The position numbers were made by a program, and so were the translations under genes. Shown one piece after another: positions 21,303 to 32,406 of a stretch of 64,000 nucleotides of DNA. The stretch lies in assembly GCA_037367405.1 (NCBI GenBank), contig JAZKJV010010132.1, positions 372,001 to 436,000 on the forward strand. The letters are read 5' to 3'. Numbering within the stretch: position 1 is the stretch's first letter; every line of letters starts with the position of its first letter. This DNA comes from Ottelia alismoides (lineage: Eukaryota > Streptophyta > Magnoliopsida > Alismatales > Hydrocharitaceae). The notes under the pieces are model-generated. The model saw nothing but the letters and a program-made list of their open reading frames with translations, ran no database searches and was not told the origin of the DNA.

Positions 21303-21839
21303 TCATAAACTAATAGTGGCCAATCCTTCATACGCATTTTCCCCGTAAATGTTATCCAAGGTCCAACCAATGCAATATGCTTGTATTCGCTTCGGAACGA
21401 ACTCGTGATTGCTCCTGTGTGAAATCTGCAACAGAAGTAGGGCACCAGAAGGGCGTCCCCGTTCAATTCGACAGAAGATTCGCGCAGATTTCAAGCATTT
21501 AGGTACCCGTATCGACGGAAGAAACCGAGAGGAATGGGATAAAGAGCGGACCTCTTGGAGGTTTTCGTCCTTCTCTCTGTTGAGGAAGGCCATGAGGCCC
21601 TCGAAGGTGACGGAGAGGTGGTCGTCGCGGCCTTCATCGAAGTCGTCCTCGTAGGCGCAATCCAGAAAACACTCCGACTTGTGCGAGTCATCCGCCTGCA
21701 GCATCCGATCGGCGGGGTTCGAACAGAGAGGGAGAGGGGGAGGGAGAGAGCGGAGGCGGCGAGGTGGGTTGGGAGAGGGAGAGAGATCGGGGGGACTTGA
21801 TGTGATGGGGGAGTTTGAACGCGGGATAGGTAGGGGCAC
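21303..21839 (-). CDS. Candidate host-like 5' exon(s), unidentified
   Basis: A minus-strand frame of 178 codons lies in a locally GC-rich, CpG-rich patch unlike its surroundings. An internal ATG at 21704 begins MLQADDSHKSECFLDCAYED, an acidic, well-balanced protein. After DENLQE comes a possible donor GAG|GT at 21552/21551. CTTCTGTTGCAG|AT at 21426/21425 is a good acceptor. Together they would remove an intron of 126 bp in phase 0 and join to ISHRSNHEFVPKRIQ, ending at a TGA near 21303. I do not recognise the product. It may be a gene fragment captured or stranded among transposons, or a chance frame. Confidence 0.3.
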   Translation of the reverse strand: MPLPIPRSNSPITSSPPDLSPSPNPPRRLRSLPPPLPLCSNPADRMLQADDSHKSECFLDCAYEDDFDEGRDDHLSVTFEGLMAFLNREKDENLQEVRSLSHSSRFLPSIRVPKCLKSARIFCRIERGRPSGALLLLQISHRSNHEFVPKRIQAYCIGWTLDNIYGENAYEGLATISL

Positions 21840-21924
21840 CGGGGAAGGTTACGGGGAACTTGCTCTCCTCCGTGGTCGCGGCGAGTACATGAAGAAACGC
21901 CGCACGCCTCGTCTTTCGCGGTAA

Positions 21925-24900
21925 CGTAGTTAATTTGTTTAGAACGAATTTTATTTTTATTTTTTTTTGATAAAAATACTATTATTTAGTTATAGCGGTG
22001 TAGTGTTTGTGTTAACCTAAATTACTCAACTAAATCAAAATTGTGCCAGGCTGAATTATATCATTTGAGTTTGGGTTTGGACCTAGGTTAACATATATTG
22101 TGGCATCCAGTCCACGTTTTTCGATAGAAATTGGATCGTTTAATAGATCTAATGTCTTCCACCTACTCAATCAATAATTCAAACCGTATTTAATATAACT
22201 ATTAGGTTCTAAAATTCAGTAAATCTCTAATTTTCTACTCTTATTCTCTCATCATCTAGGCTCTCAGCTTACTAAATAACCTTGTCTTCTAGAGCATCAT
22301 TTCAATCGCTTTAATACATGCGACTCACGGTATTTTCCATGTTGTCGTCGAAAAAAGTTTTCACCCTAACTTAATATGAATATTTTGTAGTGCGAGATGG
22401 AGGTCAACCAAACAAACTCCAAACAAATTATATATGTAATGTATTTTTGATGAAGAGTGTGTTGAATTTTTTTGCATGGTTTGGGTGCAAGTTGAACACA
22501 AGGAAGCAGTGAAGCAAATAAAAATTAACTCGAACCATGATTTAATGCACTAAATCCATTTGTGCAAACACGATATGCACAGAGTGTATTTATATATTTA
22601 TTTATTTATTTATTTATTCATTCATTTATTGTATTTTATTTACAAACTTTCAATTGATTTTTAATAACAAAATAAATTGTGGGAGAAAGGAAAATATTTT
22701 ACTTATAGTATAAAATGAAAGAAAATTGGGGTTTAATTCGCATTTAAGGTGATAAAATTAAACTAAAGACATAAATAAAATATATTCTTCAGACTCTCAT
22801 TTTTTCAATGTTAAAATAAAGCAAACAGAAATAAAATTTTGGAAAAAAATTAAAGCAATCATAGTTCACTTTTATAATAGAAATTATGTTCTATATCATA
22901 AGGGCTCTAAAAATTGTAATTTTTAAAAATTTTATTTCACAAGGATTCCATAACACTATTTTTTATATTTTTGGAGAATTTATGGTTTTCTAAGATTTCA
23001 AAATTTTCTGGTATTTTCTTATTATTAATGTAAATATGTAATAAATGTCAAAACTAAAATATGTAATGAAGCACACTAGAAAAGTGATCTAACTTGATTT
23101 TTTAGAATGTGGAATTAAGATGAAATGATTAGACATAAAATTGTAGCAGACCACTAAAGTTGATTTTTAAAATATTAATAAATAGCAAACCACTTCAATA
23201 AGTCGTTACGTGTTGAGCAAGTCAAAGGGATATCTATAGTATTTATCATTTCATGTTGTCAGTTTAATTGGATTAATATTGATCATAAGATTAAGTTAAT
23301 ATGATTCAATAATCACAGTCTATTTTCAATCAATAATATTAAATAGACTAGATTTCCCTTAATATATTAATCATGAAAATTGATTCTAAATGGTCAATAT
23401 TCTATTTGAACAAGATATGGATAATCACGTGATGATATCCATGGTCTCCCACTAAGGAGGAGCGTACGCTATGGATTGTATGACAGATATGCCTATGTGA
23501 AGTTATAACTCCAATATATAAGCATGCATGTATATGACCGCTCTGCTTCTCGGAAGAGACCTGTCATATGCTTGGCGACCCCAATATTTTCTCTATATAA
23601 TTAAGATCGTATCGGATTGCATAGGGGTATGTACATTACACCCTAGAATTTTCACACAAGCAATTATTAGGTTAATTTCAAGAAGGCACAACTAAGAACA
23701 TTTTTGTGTGAGACTTGTGGCAAAAGTTTAATAGTGATTAACACAACATGCTCGAAAATGAGATCTTAATTCAATGTATGTGATTAAATATTGGATTTTC
23801 AAGCTCGGGAACATTGTTTCATTCAAAATTTAATTTCCAATGCATGCATGCTCCAAAAATTAGCCATAATAGCTCTAATCAAAGAGGATGCAAGAAGCAT
23901 TCTAATCGTTGAGAATTACACAATGGTTCACTAGCTAATTTAAAAAAAATCATGGACAAGGTTCACTAGTATTTTCAAAAACATACTACGGCCAAAATGC
24001 AACTCTTCAAATTAAAAATGCATGCAAAAAAAGTCTAAATAGGACTTAACTTCTATTCGTGAGCCCAGACATATTACATGAGCAATTTGCTTAAAGATGG
24101 GACACGTGGAATAATAATTAGTATTCTTCACAAATATTTGGATGTTAGAGGTGTGTTTTGCAAAGACGCTACCAAGTGACTTGAGCTACGTTGTATTTGG
24201 CCTAATTGATATAGGAGATGTGCAGGTTAAGGGCCAATCATGTGATGTGGGCACAAGCATGTAAAGGCACCTCGAGCGAAGGATGTCGATGGATATAGTG
24301 GCTTTGGGTCCACCGCATGGCTTTTCCTTTGTTGGTGGATGATGTAGATCGATGGTGAAGGTATCGATTCAATCCAACAAGTAAGATTGGGGGATGTGCT
24401 TTGATATAACGTCATCGGCTTGAATTCTTTAATGGTGGGGATGGACGAGGGTGAGACCCCCCCCCCCCACCCCCACCAAACTATAGGTGTTGGCATTCCT
24501 CATGTCATGTCGACTGATAAAGGAAGGTAGAGCTCTAGCTACAACGCTCGACTAATGGGTGATGGTGTTGGGTAGGCAAGAGATGGTGGGTGCATGGAAG
24601 CTCAATTTTTGTGTAAAGGAGTCAGAGAGAAGCTCCGACCGACACATTCGTCAGAGGTGATAGGTGTGGGATATACAATTGAAGCGAGAGGAAGAGGAGG
24701 AGGTGATGGTGATTGTACTGGTCGAATTAAGGGGTCTTAGTTGAATGGATGAGATGGGGAGTAAAATTGATGAAGATTAGAGGAATTGGTCGAAGGGCAA
24801 GAAGAAATCAAAGAGGAGAAGTGGCAGAAGAAGAAGGACGAAAAAGGAGAATATGGTATAGAAGGGACAAGAGGGAACATATAGATTTGAATCCCGTCGT

Positions 24901-26237
24901 AAGAAAAAGGGCTCAGAGGAGATCATTTGATTCTAGGCTTGAACAACTCCAATGATGAGATGCTGTGAAGCTCCCTGATTGCGCTTGGGATCAAGATGCA
25001 ATAAAATCAATATGTTAATGGTGCAACACATCACCGGAGTCCTAATGGAGATTGTTATCACCACTGATTTTGCATGAAGCACCACTTGGTTGCAACCAAA
25101 GGAAGAGAAGAGGATATTGTCCCCACAATTAGATCCCAAAATCATTAATCATCCTTAGTATGTCGTGTGCAATTGAACCACCCCATCTAATCCATCTATG
25201 TCCACATAGATGGTTCTGCTTCATCTAATCCGGCTCCAAGGTATCATCTGAGTCATTTGCGCCCAAGGGCCCCTCCCATGCATAACACACATGAAGAGTA
25301 AATTTGTAGAGCATTCATTTTGTTCTTTGTTGTATTGTAGCATCATCCATGCCTCTAGTCAAGGAGAGATCAACATATGGCATTATAGGTAATTGCACTT
25401 AAACCCTTGGGTATTTTGGAAATTATAGAAGAATTTCTTCGGCTCCCTTTTGTTCTTGAGAATATTTGGCATTTTTTCACATATGCTCTTGAATAAAGGC
25501 ATTTTAACTCTTCCATTCTTACTTCATTTTTTACAAACTTAATTTTTGCTATAATTAGGACTTCAGTGACCTATCGTGTATTAGATCTTCTAAATTTTTA
25601 ATATATGGATAATTATTTGCAAATTTTTGAAGTAAAGGTACCATCTGTATCCATAAATATTAAATTGTAATCTTAATATCTTTACTTCAATTTTGCATAT
25701 AGTATTGCATTACTATTCGGTGGTGATAAAAGTAAATTTTTCTTTGTCGATTTTGGCGCTTCTTTCCTCTTGTAGAGTATGGAATATAGAAACCGTTTAA
25801 CATTTTTAAATGGACATGTAATATCTCTCGAAAGCAAGTAAATAAGTTCAAAACGTATAAAATTAATCTTGCTAAGAAAATTGCTTATCTAATCTAGGCC
25901 TAACTGTACCTGAGTTTCATTGTAAATTACATTTATGGGACATATAAAACATCTACGAGATTTTGCTTTCTGATTTAGTTAAGAAGCAATTTGCATCAAC
26001 TTGAAATTTTGAAATATGTGCCTATAGCTCTTTCATTGATCTACATCAAGGATTTACATGGATTTTTATCTCATTGTTACATTATCTAAAAATAGCAACA
26101 AAAAATATATCTTTATAGAATTTAATTTTTTATTTAATTCCTATCATCTTCAAAAAAAATTAAAAATTTATTATAGATTCCCCCCTTCTATAGACCTATA
26201 TCATATCCAAAGGACATTTAGAGATATTCTGTCTAGA
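21925..26237. other. AT-rich intergenic DNA, nothing recognised
   Basis: Both strands are dense in stops. Simple repeats are a TTTA run at about 22587-22630 and a 12-base C run at 24457-24468. Short frames at 24227-24496 and 24749-24955 have no motif. Parts may be very old transposon remains. Confidence 0.5.
22587..22630. repeat. TTTA microsatellite, imperfect
   Basis: TTTA/TTCA units repeat about ten times within an AT-rich stretch. Confidence 0.8.
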
Positions 26238-26395
26238 GTGCAACAACAACAAAGCCTTTTCCCACAATTAAGTAGGGCCGCCTACATGGGAACAACATCC
26301 TCCAGCCATGGTCGGTCCCAAGCCCGGATAAATGTGGAGGGATGCGTTAGGTAGCCGATGGCCAGAGTAAAACAGTCGGAGACAACTCCCTAAAT
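26238..26395. mobile_element. RTE-type LINE end fragments, joined
   Basis: CAACAACAACAAAGCCTTTT reads like the complement of the TTG-repeat 3' tail of plant RTE LINEs. The adjoining GGTCGGTCCCAAGCCCGGAT and GCGTTAGGTAGCCGATGGCC blocks resemble sequence I know from the 5' side of plant RTE copies on the plus strand. The assignment rests on remembered resemblance and not on a coding motif. Confidence 0.45.
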
Positions 26396-28555
26396 ACTAT
26401 TTTTTAAAAAAGTACTATTTATGAAGCTGCATCATGATAGTTAGATCTTTTCAACATGGATATTGTGTCTAGAGTCAATCAAAAAATATTAGAAAGCTTT
26501 AAAAACTCACAAAGAAACATATAGTTTGAAAACCTCCAAAACAACACCCCATTTTTGTTCTTCATGAATTCATCTACCTACAAAAAATATTGGCTGATTT
26601 TTATATTTGGCATTTCCACAGATGTCCTATTTGCCTTGTTTTTCCTTACATAGAATTGCATGTTCAATTTTACTTCTTGCATTTTACTACTCACATACCA
26701 AAAATTGAAGATATTTTAAATGGGTGATAATATATTTTTTTACATTTTTACATATTTTTATGTTTTTCTTTGGCTTAATGACTTATTGTCCTTTATGTTG
26801 CTGCATATTTATCTAGTTTTATCTTTTCATCTCTCTTGTATACCGTGCCTACTATCTGTTATATATATATATGTGAAAAAAGAAAATATGTGCATGACCA
26901 CACATAGTGGTGTATTATCATGGATAAAAAAACATATTTTTTAATCTAAATATAAATCAAATTCGTTTATCTTAACTTTATACCATAAAATGAAGAATGT
27001 GATATCATGTCATTTGGAATTCTATAACCCATTCACGAAGTGATGTTGGATTCATTTCGCAAAAGAAATTGATTGTCTATTTATGCATTATTGTGTTCAT
27101 ACTAGACCTTAGATTTTTCAAATTTAGTGGGAACATACTCCTTGCTCTCTCACTTTATGTATGTGTATGTGTGCACGCATGTGCGTGTATCTGGGTGCAT
27201 GCATGCATGCATGCAAGTAACTATGTATGCATATGTATGTATGCGTTGATGCAAATGTCTACGTGCTTGTGTTCATTTACTTCATCGTTTGTGTTTTGGA
27301 GTGATATAGATACTAGTGACTAGAAATCTATCGATTGAAAACAAAAACTTCTTAGATAGTGATCCTTTTGTTTGACATAGGCACATTTTATTGGATAATC
27401 TCAAATGTTGAAATAATTTGTTTGGCGAGTGTTTTTCGTTGGTGCTACAATTAACCTATATTGGAATACTATGAAAATGATCATTGATTTGTTGGTTGGG
27501 CATGTGAATTCAATTCACATTTGATAAGATGATTATTGATATAAATTTGATTCTTATAAATAATGATGAATTTATTCATCTATTTCAATGATCAATTTGG
27601 GACTGGATGGATGAGATAGATTCAGGTCAGCATATTGCACCATGACCAATTAGAACTTGGATTAGACCCTAGTCAACTTGGTCATTGGTGGCTACCAACC
27701 TACCTTTATCAAAGTAGAGGAGACGATCACCAAGGGACTCCTAATAGAGTCCTTTTTGTGCAGCCCCCCACATATCCCTCCCCCACTCTTCTCCTAGGAC
27801 ATTCACTCTTAACTCTCTTTCCCTTTGTAGTTATCCTATTTAGAGAAGAGCACATATTATATGCCCCTAGGATATGTAGATAATAAGTAGACCTTGTATG
27901 ATAACGTTTACAACAAGGAGGAGAAAGAGTTCTCCAAGTATCTCCCCAAGGCATGGAGAAGAAAGAAAACAAGAAGATTCTCAAATCCGTACGAAGATAT
28001 GTGACCCACCACCAAACTCACACGTGCTTCAGTTAGAGGATCAGACTTGAGATAAGAGATTTCTTCCATTAGATACTATCACCTCACCAAAGGTATAATG
28101 TTTTTCCCTTATGGTTCACGAAATATACAAAAAAGAGATTGTCACCATATGGTTTCATGGTAGAAATATTTTATTGTTATATGACCATATGATGAGACCT
28201 CTTTTCATATTCGATCGCTTGTTCCACATTTTTTGTGATGCACGAGGCCATATCTCCCTTAAAATTGTATCACAACCTAGGTCAAAGTATTCATATTCAT
28301 ATCCGAGTCCATCAAATAATTGCCAACATTCCCTCTGCAAGGGTATTTTATGCAATTTTTGGGACATAAGATGTTGTTATGAGTGTGTTTTGGGGGGTAT
28401 ATATGAAATCTAGAAGGTTTTGGCACGACTTCAAATCATCCCACCAAAAGTTGGTTGCAACCAGGTGAAGTTTTAGATGCGAAAAATGCTCCAAGACTTT
28501 TGATATCATTTAAAAATGTAGTCAAATCTTGTGGATTTTTTCTATTGCTTTCATT
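26396..28555. other. AT-rich intergenic DNA with a TG/ATGC microsatellite
   Basis: A simple repeat of TG, TATG and GCAT units lies at about 27153-27245. At 27495-27520 GTGAATTCAATTCACATT forms a hairpin like those at 4.8 kb. From 27640 to 28000 the DNA has LTR-leader-like composition, but no ends were found. No gene is supported. Confidence 0.45.
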
Positions 28556-28595
28556 TCATTAAAGTACTTGTCCTATACATTAATCTTATAAAAAG

Positions 28596-28990
28596 AATAT
28601 GCATGATGGGGCTCCATCTTGTGCAAGGATCCAATCTAGGAAGGTCGACTATTTTGACATCGATCTGCATCAAGGTTCAACTTTGAATCTATTCCTTTTT
28701 ACTTTGATTATGGACGAGTTGATTAGTCACATTCAGGATGAGATACCATGGGGTATATTGTTCGTTGATGATATTGTGTTGATTGATGTGACTAGAGATG
28801 GAGTAAGTGCGAAGCTTGAGATTTTGAGGCAGGTGTTGGATACTAAAGGATAATGTATAAGTAGGACTAAGATGGAAATATATGGAATGCACAATTGATG
28901 AAAGCAATGGTGAAGAATTCGAGGTGAAGATTGGAGATAATAACATTCAGAAGAAAGGTTATTTTAGATACTTGGAATCTATTTTGCAGC
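28596..28990 (+). pseudogene. RTE LINE reverse transcriptase, catalytic part
   Basis: The first frame reads HDGAPSCARIQSRKVDYFDI, DLHQGSTLNLFLFTLIMDEL (the LHQGS..SP.LF block) and IPWGILFVDDIVLID with the catalytic FVDD box at 28761-28772, where the family usually has FADD. It stops at 28851. The frame then shifts to MECTIDESN..EVKIGDNNIQKKG and FRYLESILQ, the FKYLGSI block of RTE elements, at the hAT insertion site. Confidence 0.82.
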
Positions 28991-29657
28991 TAGGGATGTC
29001 AATCTGGGTCTACCCAATAATCCGATCTGAACCCGTCCTATTTAAGGACCCGAAACCGATCCCATTTACTTTTGGACGGGTTTGAGATTTGAATTGACTA
29101 CCCATGCGGGTATGGGTATGGGTTTGGGATTGCCTTGTGGGTACCCGAACCCGAACCCGCCCCAAACCCGAATAAAAAATATATATATAAAGATAGATGT
29201 ATGTGTTGCATTTTAATCATACTAGCCCCAAATCCATTTCATATCTAATATGTATCGATCTATATCCAACTCAATTTTCTCCTTTCCATCCATTTATTCG
29301 TATTCAACTAACTTTTTGTATCTTTAATAAATAAAAACTAACACTAAAGAGTTAAACACTTAACACATATAATACTTTAATATTCTCTATATATTGCACT
29401 TTTTTATGAATCGTCATATTACACGATCTCGCTCTATTTCGTCTATTTGTGAAAATCTTGTATACATTTATAAACAACTTAATATTTCACCATGTCCAAG
29501 ATATGGCCATTGGGTACACAGGTATCCGATGAGTATATGGGTACCCGCTAGAAATTACATGTTTAATAAATGGGCGGGTATGGGTAGTGATATCATAAAT
29601 GGGCATGGGTTTGGGAATAGTAATACCCGCCCCAAACCCGACCCGCTGACATCCCTA
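28991..29657. mobile_element. hAT-like element, TAGGGATGTCAA ends, perfect 8-bp TSD
   Basis: The element starts TAGGGATGTCAA and ends TGACATCCCTA. The flanks carry an identical 8-mer, TTTGCAGC, at 28983-28990 and 29658-29665. Eight-base duplications with short inverted termini point to the hAT superfamily. Subterminal zones are packed with GGGTATGGGT and CCCGAACCCG words plus GGGTACCCG palindromes, and the centre is AT-rich. No transposase is encoded. It interrupts the RTE reading frame. Confidence 0.88.
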
Positions 29658-29665
29658 TTTGCAGC

Positions 29666-30180
29666 ATGGTGGCGAAATCGATGGAGGTGTTACTCATAGA
29701 ATAAATGTAGGTTGGCTAAAGTGGGGAGAAGCCTCTATTGTTATATGTGATGAGAAAATTCTTTGAAAATCAAAAGAAAGTACCAAAGTAGTCGTAAAAC
29801 CTGATATGCTCCATGGATCCGAATAATGGCATGTAAACTATTGACATGTGCAGTGAATGATAGTAGCATAAATGAAAATGCTAAGTTGAATATATGATCA
29901 TACACAAAAAGATCGGATTTGGAATGATGTGATTAGATGGAAAGTTGGTGTCACTCCAATAGATGGTAAGATGAAAGAAAACCAATTAAAATGGTTTGAA
30001 CACTTGTAACGGGGGTAGGTTGATGTGCCAGTTTTGGGATGTTGAGTCGGTTAAGAGAGGGCGAGGACGGACCAATAAGTGTTGGAATGAGACCGTTCAA
30101 AGGGATCTTAGTTATTTGTATCAAAGCTTGAGAGTGGCTCAAGATAAATCTGAATAAAAGCAAAGAATCCATGTAACATG
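29666..30180 (+). pseudogene. RTE LINE C-terminal region
   Basis: Downstream of the hAT-like element the frames give KRSDLEW, then ENQLKWFEHL, VDVPVLG, RGRGRTNKCWNETVQRDLSY and SLRVAQDKSE..KQRIHV. These match the LRWFGHV, DAPVRR, RGRGRPKKTW and RAQWR..IHVADP series that ends plant RTE ORFs. Stops and frame changes are frequent. Confidence 0.82.
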
Positions 30181-30230
30181 CCCTATTTAATGTGGGAAAA
30201 TGATTTGTTGCTGTTATTTTCATTCATTAA

Positions 30231-31689
30231 ATATGTTTAAAATAGTAAGAAAATTTCATCCTTCTAAGTCCTTGAACAACAAAATTTTATTTCACATGTT
30301 TTTTGACCTTGTTAACCTGATAAATTATATTTCTTATGTTGTTGGAGTTGGAATATGACCAAGCGAATCAGATGAGTAATTTGTCTGGGCTTCTTGATTC
30401 AAAAGGGTGATGAATATATAAGATATGTCGATGTAGAAAGTTGGACCAAATAATTATGGAATATTAAGGATCACAATGCTTTTATGAGTTTTTGATCTAT
30501 GCCACATTCCAATTCGAGATGTGTTTGTCGCTGCTAGTGAAATTTAGATCCAATTTTGTCATGTATTTCACATTTGGTAACATTTGGTAAAGTAGATTAT
30601 TTTTTTATTTCACAATCCCCGATGCGAATGTATAATGTGCAAGTACAAATCGTTAGCATTCAAAAGAAGTAGATTTGGAACAACTATCAATAATGTACCG
30701 GTCTTACTCACATAATTTGAATAGGAGTTAAAAACACACTGCATCTCATCATATGTGATATGAATGGATATGATAACATGTTGATGTGAATGATGAACGT
30801 GGTTTTATAATGTGATTATGGAATACATATTTTATGTCATTATGTGGCATGCAAGTATGTGGTGAGGAACAATATGTGGGCAGGTTGAGTTTTATAAGCG
30901 TAATATTATGTGGCATGCAAGTTTGTAGTAATATCAGGATACAAACCTCAAATATTACACATTGAAACTAAGATGATTCAAATCTAGAATAAGTCATTTG
31001 GATTAGCCATAATTTAATAGGATTGAGTTGGTGATGTTTTTTGAAAATGACATAATCGTTTCAATAAAAAATGGATTCCCTTATATTTATGAGAATTGGA
31101 TTTGCACTATTTGAAAATTTAGATACTTGATGAATAATGTCATCAGATAATGATATATGTGGTCTATTATCAAAGTAGAGGGCATTGTCGCTATGGTTTG
31201 TGCAGAGGATTTGCCTCTATAAAGATAGAGCTTCAATGTACATGAGCACATGGATCATGCCGTTTGTTTTCCAAAAGGGATGAGCTATATGCAAAGTTAT
31301 CCAACTAGTATTTCTCATCATTGAGATGCTCTTTTATTACACATAGCCTAAGATTATGTTCATTAATGCCTAGTTTAATTAGCAACATATTAATGCATAC
31401 CTTCTCGTGGCAAGCATGATATTAAAGACAACATATTGAGAATCCAAGTTGGACTTGAAAGCGAAAAGAGCTATTTGTTTCTTTTAATGTAGTTTCATTT
31501 CCCCATATTATTGGAGTTTGATTAAAGTGGAAGGGAGATCCCACACACTTAAGGCACAATGGTCGACATGCTTCACATTTTGAAAGTTAGTAAGAGAATA
31601 AACTTCAATATAATAAATAGTATGACACCATTGTTTCAGAATTTCCTTAAAATAGTGTTATACTAAATGCAAATTGTTCCGATTTCAAA
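30231..31689. other. AT-rich DNA, nothing recognised
   Basis: The motif ATTATGTGGCATGCAAGT occurs twice, near 30838 and 30906, as a spaced direct repeat. Otherwise there is no coding or terminal signal. Part of it could be LTR or leader of the copia element whose gag follows. Confidence 0.4.
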
Positions 31690-32406
31690 TGAAATGAATT
31701 AACCCACTCAACAATCTACTCAAAGTCAATCAGTTGAATGGCCAAACTACTTGTATTAGATCCAAAGATTGGAGATCGTACTTGCAACAAAGCGCATGGA
31801 GTATGTGCTCTCTCATGTGAAGTATGAAGACCCTCATATTGAAGGGTATCATGATTTTAACCAAAAATGGGATGAGGACCATGTTCTCGCTCATTGCTAT
31901 GTTTCTCGAATTCCTATCAAATATGCTTTAGAAGAACATGTTGATATAGAACTTCCTCATGATATCCTCATGAATCACAAGAAGATGTTTGGTGACGTGA
32001 GTCACACTTAGGCTTGTAATATTATAACGAACATTATCCACTGCAAGATGCGTGAAGGGAACTTGGTTAGATAATATGTGCTCAAAATGATTGGATGCGT
32101 CTTTGAATTAATGAATTCAGGGGTTGAGATGGATGTAAATATGTACAAAATTCCATATCGTGGTCTTTACCCAAGTCCTTTTTAAACTCCATTGTCTCAT
32201 TATATATGAACAAGCTGAAGGTTACAAATACTAACTACTCTCCATCTTTAAGTACAATGAGGATGTAATTAAGAAGGAGAATCCCTTTGACAATGTGATG
32301 TTGCATAAGCCCAAGGGAAGAGTGTAGAAACAAAGATCTCGAAAGGGTCTAGTATAAAAAAACAAAAGGACTAGAAATTGGACAATCTTCTACAACATCA
32401 ACACAT
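31690..32406 (+). pseudogene. Ty1/copia gag remnant
   Basis: One open piece at 31769-32011 reads HVKYEDPHIEGYHDFNQKW, HCYVSRIPIKYALEEHVDIE and DILMNHKKMFGDVSHT, which matches the copia gag region with its block about a short-lived message, subunits and ..LYGEQ. Downstream, in other frames, come MIGCVFELMNSGVEMDVNMY and IIYEQAEG, the equivalents of HVLKMI..L..LGVEMD and MNKLE. It ends abruptly at the start of the G1 LTR at 32407, so G1 is inserted in it. No protease, integrase or RT of copia is visible. Confidence 0.65.

Larger units (their letters stand above)
28556..30230 (+). mobile_element. RTE-type LINE fragment, split by a hAT-like element
   Basis: RT and C-terminal motifs of plant RTE LINEs lie at 28590-28990 and 29670-30180 in the same orientation, with the hAT-like element 28991-29657 between. 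The coding parts hold several stops. The 5' part (endonuclease and first RT blocks) is missing. The end near 30200-30230 reads TTTGTTGCTGTTATTTTC, a decayed form of the TTG-rich RTE tail. Confidence 0.82.
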
